Virus record (IMG/VR): IMGVR_UViG_3300021962_007022
Span: 1-64,000 of that record
DNA length: 64,000 nt
Direction: 5' to 3' (one strand)
From: a virus
Shown: positions 59,091 through 64,000 of the stretch, piece by piece
Numbering within the stretch: the first letter of the stretch is position 1
How the letters are laid out: every line of letters starts with the position of its first letter
Position numbers and translations under genes: made by a program
Notes under the pieces: model-generated
The model's input: only the letters and a program-made list of their open reading frames with translations
The model's database searches: none
What the model was told of the DNA's origin: nothing

Positions 59091-59495
59091 TTAAATCTTA
59101 CCCCACTTAACTCTATTCCAAACTCTTTCGTTTGTATAATGAGTAAGTAGGTACATTATATTCAAAACGACTGTCAAAGACAACGCTTCACCACCACCTA
59201 GACCAAATGCCAGGCCTATGACAAAGACAATAAACAGTGACCACAATCTATAGGTAATTGTTTTCACAGCTGATCTTACTTTACGGTCGAAGCCACCAAG
59301 ATTGCCCCACTTGACTCTTGTCCATAATCTCTCATGGATAATGAATGTCAAGGCACCAAGTGTCAATGACATCACAGCAAGACCAGCTGACATCTGTTGC
59401 TGACCTGTAAGTAAAAATGTAATAACAAATGTTAAAACAAACGTAGTCAACCTATAGGTGATAGTTTTAGCTAATGTTCTTGTGTTAGTATCCAT
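59091..59495 (-). CDS. Tandem DUF2061 membrane protein
   Basis: 134 aa from ATG 59495 (MDTNTRTLAKTITYRLTTFV). Two copies of the DUF2061 unit: KTITYR-helix-HERLWTRVKWG near 10-65, and KTITYR-helix-NERVWNRVKWG near 80-130, each with two membrane helices. DUF2061 proteins are small bacterial membrane proteins of unknown role. It is embedded between tRNA-Lys and tRNA-Pro. Confidence 0.85.
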   Translation of the reverse strand: MDTNTRTLAKTITYRLTTFVLTFVITFLLTGQQQMSAGLAVMSLTLGALTFIIHERLWTRVKWGNLGGFDRKVRSAVKTITYRLWSLFIVFVIGLAFGLGGGEALSLTVVLNIMYLLTHYTNERVWNRVKWGKI

Positions 59496-59509
59496 AGCAA
59501 CCTCGTAAA

Positions 59510-59585
59510 TGGTAGGACCTAGGAGATTTGAACTCCTGACCAATAGATTAAAAGTCTACTGCTCTACCAGCTGAGCTAAGGTCCC
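59510..59585 (-). tRNA. tRNA-Lys (TTT)
   Basis: Loop CTTTTAA on stem TAGA/TCTA; CCA encoded. One of two lysine isoacceptors. Confidence 0.95.
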
Positions 59586-59596
59586 AAAAAACAAAA

Positions 59597-59673
59597 TGGC
59601 GACCCGTACCGGACTTGAACCGGTGGCCTCATGCGTGACAGGCATGCGTTCTAACCAACTGAACTAACGGGCC
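59597..59673 (-). tRNA. tRNA-Asp (GTC)
   Basis: Loop CTGTCAC on stem CATGC/GCATG; CCA encoded. Confidence 0.95.
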
Positions 59674-59681
59674 TGAATAAA

Positions 59682-59769
59682 TGGTGGGAAAGGAAGGATT
59701 CGAACCTACTCAGCTAATAGCGCCAGATTTACAGTCTGGTGTGACTCTCCAACTTCACCGCTTGCCCAC
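59682..59769 (-). tRNA. tRNA-Tyr (GTA)
   Basis: Class II; loop CTGTAAA on stem CCAGA/TCTGG; CCA encoded. The T-arm (GTAGGTTCGAATCCTTC) has imperfect pairing. Confidence 0.93.
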
Positions 59770-59776
59770 ATAAACT

Positions 59777-59850
59777 TGGCTGAGGAGCATGGATTCGAAC
59801 CACGATAAGCAGGATCAAAACCTGCTGTCCTGCCGTTAGACGACTCCTCA
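59777..59850 (-). tRNA. tRNA-Gln (TTG)
   Basis: Loop TTTTGAT on stem GCAGG/CCTGC; T1-A72 acceptor end as usual for tRNA-Gln; CCA encoded. Confidence 0.95.
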
Positions 59851-60013
59851 GAAGATTAGACAGCCGACACGTACATTGCTGCAGAGGTGTCGGGCAAATA
59901 AGATTGTTATTCGCACTATTTGCTGCGTCTCACCTTCAGGTTTCTAGAACTGAAGTTTTCTTTTGGCGCAGTTACTCAGGCATGATCGTGCCCATGGCTT
60001 ACGAATAACAAAT
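59851..60013 (-). ncRNA. Non-coding structured segment C (10-bp closing stem)
   Basis: 163 nt between tRNA-Ala and tRNA-Gln. A perfect 10-bp long-range stem (59904-59913 with 60002-60011) closes a domain with ctgcg/cgcag (59923-59927, 59967-59971) around cttcag/ctgaag (59934-59939, 59950-59955), plus ggca/tgcc (59979-59992). A separate 7-bp hairpin follows (59864-59870 with 59887-59893). The nested, compact fold indicates a real structured RNA. No family recognised. Confidence 0.65.
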
Positions 60014-60014
60014 T

Positions 60015-60089
60015 TGGTGGAGGATGAGAGAATCGAACTCTCAACTCTGCGATGCAAACGCAGCGTGTTCCCATTAGCACTAATCCCCC
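60015..60089 (-). tRNA. tRNA-Ala (TGC)
   Basis: Loop TTTGCAT on stem CTGCG/CGCAG; CCA encoded. Confidence 0.95.
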
Positions 60090-60252
60090 AAATAAGGCGT
60101 GGGCTACCATTGAAGGTTTGTGCTTATGCCTTATCCCCACGCAACAAGGCTGCAATCCGTTCTGCCTCATAATTCGATCAGTGCTACCGAAACGGATAAG
60201 CCCTTACACTGATAGGATGAACCCGACAGAGCGCTCCTGTGGGTCACCAAGT
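60090..60252 (-). ncRNA. Non-coding structured segment B
   Basis: About 160 nt between tRNA-Asn and tRNA-Ala. Two 7-bp stems: atcagtg (60177-60183) with cactgat (60207-60213), and gcgtggg (60097-60103) with cccacgc (60136-60142). ATCCGTT in the first loop can pair with AACGGAT between the domains, a possible pseudoknot. No ORF fits. Family unknown. Confidence 0.6.
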
Positions 60253-60327
60253 TGGCTGGCGTGGTAGGGATCGAACCTACGACAGAGTGATTAACAGTCA
60301 CTTGATCTACCGCTGATCTACACGCCA
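60253..60327 (-). tRNA. tRNA-Asn (GTT)
   Basis: Loop CTGTTAA on stem GTGA/TCAC; CCA encoded. Confidence 0.95.
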
Positions 60328-60336
60328 AAAACTAAC

Positions 60337-60410
60337 TGGCTTCCCGATACGGACTCGAACCGCAACCAAGAGTTTTGGAGACTCGTATGCTACCATTACA
60401 CTATCGGGAA
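60337..60410 (-). tRNA. tRNA-Trp (CCA)
   Basis: Loop CTCCAAA on stem GAGT/ACTC; discriminator G73 as in bacterial tRNA-Trp; CCA encoded. Confidence 0.93.
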
Positions 60411-60416
60411 ACAAAA

Positions 60417-60492
60417 TGGTGGACCGTGTAGGGTTCGAACCTACGACCTGTTGATTAAGAGTCAAATGCTCTACCAGCTGAGCTAACGGTCC
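60417..60492 (-). tRNA. tRNA-Lys (CTT)
   Basis: Loop CTCTTAA on stem TTGA/TCAA; CCA encoded. First tRNA after the array's leader RNA. Confidence 0.95.
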
Positions 60493-60494
60493 AT

Positions 60495-60830
60495 AATAAG
60501 TGCCGGTTACTAATCCGGCGTCACACTATGCTCCGTGGTGACAGTCCACGCTGCTACGATGATCAGGTAGCAGTCTGCAATAAGGTCCACTCTTTTCACC
60601 GTTACAACAACAAAACGGTTCGGGCCGGTACAATATGGCCTACCTACAACGAGGGGGTGGCGGGACACCCAACTAATAAGGTCGCTGTTAAGCCTGCCTG
60701 AACGGAAGCCGAGCGTCGAAACACTCCAGTCGGTCTGAAGAATGAACTAATGCCGACAGGTCGCGAAGCACCTAATTGGAATTCGTATTTTTAAAGAACT
60801 GAACAAGAGCGCAATGTCTTATTCAGGGCC
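60495..60830 (-). ncRNA. Non-coding leader RNA A with seven hairpins
   Basis: About 330 nt between the array promoter and tRNA-Lys(CTT), richer in G+C than its surroundings and without a credible ORF. Hairpins (plus-strand positions): 60502-60519, 60534-60550, 60551-60573 (7 bp, ctgctac/gtagcag), 60598-60619 (6 bp), 60623-60640, 60655-60670, and 60729-60757. It does not show tmRNA or RNase P landmarks. Most likely a stable phage RNA or a structured 5' leader; function unknown. Confidence 0.65.
60788..60800 (-). promoter_or_regulatory. boxA-like antitermination element
   Basis: GTTCTTTAAAAA on the minus strand, about 30 nt downstream of the predicted start point of the array. It resembles boxA of rRNA leaders (TGCTCTTTAACA), bound by NusB/NusE. 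Such an element would suit a long untranslated transcript. Confidence 0.4.
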
Positions 60831-60834
60831 TAGT

Positions 60835-60863
60835 ATTATCTACTAGAGTAGTATATATGTCAA
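60835..60863 (-). promoter_or_regulatory. Sigma70 promoter of the tRNA/ncRNA array
   Basis: TTGACA, 17-bp spacer, GATAAT on the minus strand. It overlaps the stop of the AAA gene and reads into leader RNA A and the tRNAs. Confidence 0.75.
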
Positions 60864-61732
60864 CAGTTACGAAAACAAGTCTGTTTTGCTAACTTTTGCC
60901 AGTTACTACTATTCATCTTCATCAACGTGGCCAACTTAATGACCATTCGAAGAGAGAGTTCACGGAGATTATCCATGTTCTTCTCAACAAAGTCCACAAT
61001 CGTAGACTCATCAGTAACGCTCAAGCCCTTATCACGGAGCATACCGAGCGCAACAACCTGCTTGATACGAACGACATAATCCATCTTCGTCTTCATCGCA
61101 AGGTCAAGGTAGTGTGATCTAGAAACAAGCGCCTCAAAGTGAGGAGCAAGTCGCGAGCCACGAGCGATGAGGTCATCAAAGTCGTAGTTCGTGATAAAGA
61201 TCACAGAACCTTCGAACTCGAAACTGTTAGGAATTGGTTCACCATCCTCATCTTCAACCTTATCGATAGATTTCGACAACCAGTGAAGCTTACGCGTATC
61301 AGTAGAGTCGCAAGCACTCTTCAACAAGTTCATCGAAATGTCATCGGCGAAGATCGAATCAGAGTCGTCAAACACGAGCACACAGTTCGGGAACCGCGAT
61401 TCGTAGAGCAGTCTATAGAGTGAGAGCGGACGGACATAGCCCTTGATTGTGGTCACGTTGTGACCCTGCTTCTCAAGCTCAGCCATCTTCTGCTCAACCG
61501 TATACGACTTACCAAGACCAGCAGGTCCAGATACAATCAGAGCACGGTTGATGCCCTTACCAGTTGCCTCAGTTAGAACCTCAAGAGCGTTAAAACGATC
61601 ATTGAGCTTCTCGGCAATCTGCTCAACCGACTCAGTACTCTTAGTAAGAGTAAGAGCAGGCTGATGTACTACATTCTGCTTCCGACGATTCTTAGTCATT
61701 CGAAAGCCCTTCTTCGGGACGCCTCTAGGCAT
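60860..61732 (-). CDS. AAA-type ATPase (phage)
   Basis: 290 aa. Basic N-terminus (PRGVPKKGFRMTKNRRKQ), Walker A GPAGLGKS at 69-76, Walker B VLVFDDSD near 120, sensor-1 GSVIFITNYDF and an arginine-rich stretch (RGSRLAPHFEALVSR). Resembles the single-domain AAA ATPases found in T4-like and other large phages. Possible clamp-loader-like or DNA-bound role; not assigned. It is the only large gene controlled by repeat-promoter module 3, through an 8-codon leader ORF that ends in TGATG. Confidence 0.82.
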   Translation of the reverse strand: MPRGVPKKGFRMTKNRRKQNVVHQPALTLTKSTESVEQIAEKLNDRFNALEVLTEATGKGINRALIVSGPAGLGKSYTVEQKMAELEKQGHNVTTIKGYVRPLSLYRLLYESRFPNCVLVFDDSDSIFADDISMNLLKSACDSTDTRKLHWLSKSIDKVEDEDGEPIPNSFEFEGSVIFITNYDFDDLIARGSRLAPHFEALVSRSHYLDLAMKTKMDYVVRIKQVVALGMLRDKGLSVTDESTIVDFVEKNMDNLRELSLRMVIKLATLMKMNSSNWQKLAKQTCFRNC

Positions 61733-61758
61733 CAGGAAACCTCATTCATCTCAAACAT
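61732..61758 (-). CDS. 8-codon leader ORF of the AAA gene
   Basis: MFEMNEVS followed by TGA, which overlaps the ATG of the AAA gene as TGATG. Its own ATG lies 6 nt after the module-3 -10 element. The main gene is thus reached by re-initiation, or the ORF is a leader peptide with a regulatory role. Confidence 0.45.
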   Translation of the reverse strand: MFEMNEVS

Positions 61759-61764
61759 GCGGGC

Positions 61765-61793
61765 ACTATACGCACATTGGCCAAACATAGCAA
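61765..61793 (-). promoter_or_regulatory. Sigma70-like early promoter (module 3)
   Basis: TTGCTA, 17-bp spacer, TATAGT, GCCCGC, ATG. Same plan as modules 1 and 2, including GCGTATAGTG. Confidence 0.65.
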
Positions 61794-61800
61794 CACGCAA

Positions 61801-61863
61801 AATCAAGGAGTTACAAAATTGACGATAACCTCTTGATTTTTAACGAGTTATAACTTGTTGATT
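61801..61863 (-). repeat. Phased regulatory repeat set, module 3
   Basis: Plus-strand sites aatcaaggagttac (61801-61814), ataacctcttgatt (61825-61838) and ataacttgttgatt (61850-61863). The spacing of sites is the same as in module 2 (24 and 25 bp). Confidence 0.78.
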
Positions 61864-61966
61864 TTACTGGGGAATTTGAGAGCGCGTTTTGACGCGTATA
61901 TACGAAAATTGAGTTAGCAGCACGCCAATCATACACAACTACACCTTCTAGACGACCTCGAAACGT

Positions 61967-62035
61967 GTAACCTATTGATTCTAAAGGAAAACGTGTTTTC
62001 TTCATCCGAAAACGCGGTGGTGTAACCTATTGATT
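61967..62035 (-). repeat. Extra copies of the GTAACCTATTGATT repeat
   Basis: Two identical 14-mers at 61967-61980 and 62022-62035, 55 bp apart, each followed by CTA and purines. They extend module 3 into a control region of about 300 bp without a convincing gene (61764-62035). Confidence 0.75.
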
Positions 62036-62221
62036 CTAGTAGGGCTTTTTGGGGTGTAGGAATTGCTCGATCAACTTCTCGGCTTGGTGGACGGTCATAC
62101 AGATGATTGTCTTAGCCGTCTTAGCTGTCTTATCGGTTAGGACGCAAACGATTGTATTGCTGTTGACAACTAGCTCAGCAACCTTAGTACCAATTGCAGA
62201 CGATCTATAGAGTAGACCCAT
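62036..62221 (-). CDS. Small protein after the carbamoyltransferase
   Basis: 61 aa: SSAIGTKVAELVVNSNTIVC, then VLTDKTAKTAKTIICMTVHQ and EKLIEQFLHPKKPY. It starts within the end of the carbamoyltransferase N-domain gene (17-nt overlap), GGAG about 11 nt upstream. The pattern suggests a small beta-beta-alpha protein. Unknown; moderate support. Confidence 0.55.
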   Translation of the reverse strand: MGLLYRSSAIGTKVAELVVNSNTIVCVLTDKTAKTAKTIICMTVHQAEKLIEQFLHPKKPY

Positions 62222-63380
62222 TATTGTATTGCTCCACTAGTTGGATAAGTCTTTGCTTAACTGTTGAAAGTTCGTAATCAGGTCCAAAGTATACATTGTG
62301 TACTTTCTTGAACTTAGTATCAGGAAATTCCAACTTGTAATGATATAACGCAGCACCAATTGATTGAGCAGCATCAGCTGCAATTGGTTCAGGATACACA
62401 TTGATGTTTGGAAAGTGCTTCTTGACTTCAGAGTTACCTAAGATGTTAAGAGCACAACCACCACCAAGTATTACATTATTACTATACTTAATTTTCAATG
62501 CAGATGCAACTCTTTCTACAAATATTTTTTCAAGAGCCTTCTGAACATTGTAGGCCATGTTCTTCTTGGTCTGGTCATCTGGATTATCTAGTTCAGGATA
62601 TAACTGAACATCTATATGGCTATCATATCTAAACAAATTGCTATTGGATATAATTGTACCATCCACGAGCATGGATGGCAAGTTGTTTGGTTTTCCATAA
62701 GCCGACAAGCCCATCGTCTTACCAGCATCGACAGTATAGAATCCAATATGTCTGGTTACTGTGCCATACATCTTGCCAATGTCAAAATGTGTAGTAATTG
62801 TAACAGGAAACCTAAAAGACTTCTTCTTATCGGATAGTTTTTGATTGTCCCATCCTGTCTTTTTTGGTGATTCAAATTTATATAAGATTTGCTTATGGAG
62901 GGTCTCGAAAGTATCTTTGGCATAGAAGATGGAAGTTGTTTCTGCAAATGAAACATCCTCATGCTGCTCTGTTGAACCAAAGCCATCAATAATAATACAG
63001 ATTGCATCATCGAGGCCAGAAGTATAATAACCAGCGGCAGCATGGTAGAGGTGATGTTGGGCGTTATCAACAACTGTCCTTTTGCATTGTATTCCAGCGT
63101 TCCTTACTTTCCTTAGTAAGCCCTCCACTGTCTCTGATACATCAAAGGCATTGAACATTGGATACTTTTCATACTTTGCATGGACATTGATAAGAACCAA
63201 CTTATCAACATTCCTAGTGTATTTTGCAATTACATCAATATCAGATTGCTCCACTCTTTGAGTGTGCTTCATTCTATTAGTTCTTTCACAAGAAAAAGCA
63301 ACAACTATCTCACTGTCTTTAAGTAGACAGATAGATGAATCGTGATTAGATGAAGATATTGCTAGTGTGTAGTAGCTCAT
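62205..63380 (-). CDS. Carbamoyltransferase, N-terminal (Kae1-like) domain
   Basis: 391 aa. This is the TsaD/Kae1-like half of NodU/CmcH-type carbamoyltransferases: ISSSNHDSSICLLKDSEIVV, VVDNAQHHLYHAAAGYYTSG with the metal His pair, AICIIIDGFGS, VDAGKTMGLSAYGKP, and NVILGGGCALNILGNS. It uses carbamoyl phosphate and ATP to form carbamoyl-adenylate. Its ATG overlaps the stop of the separate C-terminal domain gene located upstream. Single-chain homologues are about 570 aa with N then C order, whereas here C comes first. Confidence 0.92.
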   Translation of the reverse strand: MSYYTLAISSSNHDSSICLLKDSEIVVAFSCERTNRMKHTQRVEQSDIDVIAKYTRNVDKLVLINVHAKYEKYPMFNAFDVSETVEGLLRKVRNAGIQCKRTVVDNAQHHLYHAAAGYYTSGLDDAICIIIDGFGSTEQHEDVSFAETTSIFYAKDTFETLHKQILYKFESPKKTGWDNQKLSDKKKSFRFPVTITTHFDIGKMYGTVTRHIGFYTVDAGKTMGLSAYGKPNNLPSMLVDGTIISNSNLFRYDSHIDVQLYPELDNPDDQTKKNMAYNVQKALEKIFVERVASALKIKYSNNVILGGGCALNILGNSEVKKHFPNINVYPEPIAADAAQSIGAALYHYKLEFPDTKFKKVHNVYFGPDYELSTVKQRLIQLVEQYNNGSTL

Positions 63381-63934
63381 TTGGAAACAAGCAACTGCAA
63401 CTCGGGTAAGTAGAGATAGTCAATCTTAGACTTAGCAAATGTATTGAATGTGTCGTCGATAGTTTCTACTAGTGGCTCGCCTGCAAGGTTCAATGAAGTA
63501 TTGAGAACCATTGGGACACCAGTTAGCTCATAGAATGCTTTGATTAAGTTATAGTAGTGAAAGTTCTGCTGCTCAGTTACAGTCTGAATTCTACAAGAAC
63601 CATCTACATGGATTACAGATGGAATGACATGCTTCTTATCTTCTTTACATGTGAAAGAGAAAGTCATATAAGGCGATTCTGGAATGCCAAGCATATCAAA
63701 CCAATCATTTGCATGCTCTAGCATCATTGATGCAGCTAGTGGTCTAAAGTACTCTCTACCTTTAATTTTATTAACATGGTCCCTGCCATTAGGGTCGGTA
63801 GGAGTATAGAGCATAGATCTATTGCCAAGTGCTCTTGGGCCACTCTCTGATCGGCCCTGGAAGATGGCTACGATATTTTCATCAGCCAGTAGTTTAGCTA
63901 CATCACTATAGAGAATATTTTCTTGCACATTCAT
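63377..63934 (-). CDS. Carbamoyltransferase, C-terminal (Carbam_trans_C) domain
   Basis: 185 aa from ATG 63934 (MNVQENILYSDVAKLLADEN); a longer frame starts at a TTG. FQGRSESGPRALGNRSMLY, then REYFRPLAASMML, HVDGSCRIQTVTEQQN and GVPMVLNTSLNLAGEPLVET are the defining segments of the C-terminal domain that completes the transfer site. It is a free-standing protein here, translated before the N-domain partner with a 4-nt overlap. A late promoter lies about 58 nt upstream. Confidence 0.92.
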   Translation of the reverse strand: MNVQENILYSDVAKLLADENIVAIFQGRSESGPRALGNRSMLYTPTDPNGRDHVNKIKGREYFRPLAASMMLEHANDWFDMLGIPESPYMTFSFTCKEDKKHVIPSVIHVDGSCRIQTVTEQQNFHYYNLIKAFYELTGVPMVLNTSLNLAGEPLVETIDDTFNTFAKSKIDYLYLPELQLLVSK

Positions 63935-63991
63935 AAATGTAATTTTTCTCAAGCTGGTAGACTGGACCTTGGTATGAACCAAATACCAATT

Positions 63992-63999
63992 TATTTATA
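63992..63999 (-). promoter_or_regulatory. T4-type late promoter TATAAATA
   Basis: Exact TATAAATA on the minus strand at the right edge of the window, giving a leader of about 50 nt to ATG 63934. It suggests late expression of the split carbamoyltransferase. Confidence 0.65.
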
Positions 64000-64000
64000 T

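Noticed and set aside
57162-60267. Short ORFs on both strands across the tRNA genes (such as 57199-57456, 58919-59110, 59976-60170).
   Set aside because: They run through tRNA cloverleaves, and their translations show the familiar tRNA-derived pseudo-motifs.
60495-60830. tmRNA or RNase P RNA as identity of segment A.
   Set aside because: No tRNA-like Ala acceptor, tag frame or TTC arm for tmRNA, and no RNase P core landmarks. A new or leader RNA fits better.
61811-62005. A 64-codon frame over repeat module 3.
   Set aside because: It consists of the regulatory repeats and the promoter-proximal region, and has no ribosome binding site.
62205-63982. Carbamoyltransferase as a single gene broken by a frameshift.
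   Set aside because: The two parts are in reversed order, each with its own start and stop, so a frameshift cannot produce this arrangement.

Overview
The window is part of the genome of a large T4-like contractile-tailed phage (Caudoviricetes, myovirus morphology). The evidence is a run of T4 baseplate and tail homologues (gp4, gp5, gp6, gp7, gp8, gp25, gp26, gp27, gp48, gp53, gp54, a PAAR tip and a tape-measure candidate), T4 replication proteins (gp32, gp59, DNA ligase), T4-type late promoters (TATAAATA) and a long tRNA array. Structural proteins of the DUF4815 type, MANLIKIKRS-type fibres and many small early genes resemble those of aquatic T4-like phages. A phage-borne TonB-dependent outer-membrane receptor and a secreted protease point to a Gram-negative host. 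The DNA is AT-rich by eye. I see no clear stretch of host chromosome.

Layout. (1) 1-30821, minus strand: tail fibre, baseplate and virion-surface module, from gp48 at the right to fibre-like proteins at the left. It includes a 2154-residue Thr-rich repeat protein with a Gly-rich insert, a 1945-residue DUF4815 protein, and a gp5 spike that carries a C-terminal M15 peptidase. (2) 30834-35819, plus strand: gp4 head completion, a conserved 201-aa protein, gp54, gp26, a small ORF joined to gp26 by a textbook -1 slippery site, then the tape measure. (3) 35889-52943, minus strand: gp32, gp59, DNA ligase coupled to an SprT-like protease, HNH nuclease, P-loop ATPase, 2OG-Fe(II) oxygenases, methyltransferases and some 30 small, tightly overlapping early genes. 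(4) 52961-60492, minus strand: 26 tRNA genes, all with encoded CCA, covering all 20 amino acids and including an initiator-like tRNA. The array is interrupted by a TonB-dependent receptor, two paralogous 2OG oxygenases, a methyltransferase and small membrane proteins, and is interleaved with five non-coding segments rich in hairpins. It is headed by a sigma70-like promoter and a boxA-like element. (5) 60860-64000, minus strand: an AAA ATPase and a carbamoyltransferase split into two genes whose order is the reverse of the usual domain order.

Regulation. Three classes of signal can be read directly: T4-type late promoters in front of virion genes; sigma70-like promoters (TTGnnn, 16-17 bp, TAnnnT) in front of early genes; and a repeat family (consensus GTAACnnnTTGATT) placed three times upstream of early promoters with an exact 25-bp phasing. 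Six promoters lie only 5-7 nt from the ATG, which implies leaderless mRNAs.

Most unusual content: the non-coding RNA segments in the complete tRNA array, the phage TonB receptor with its protease neighbour, the split and order-reversed carbamoyltransferase, the predicted gp26 frameshift, the phased repeat-promoter modules, and the giant Thr-rich fibre-like protein. All homology calls were made by eye from motifs, without database searches.
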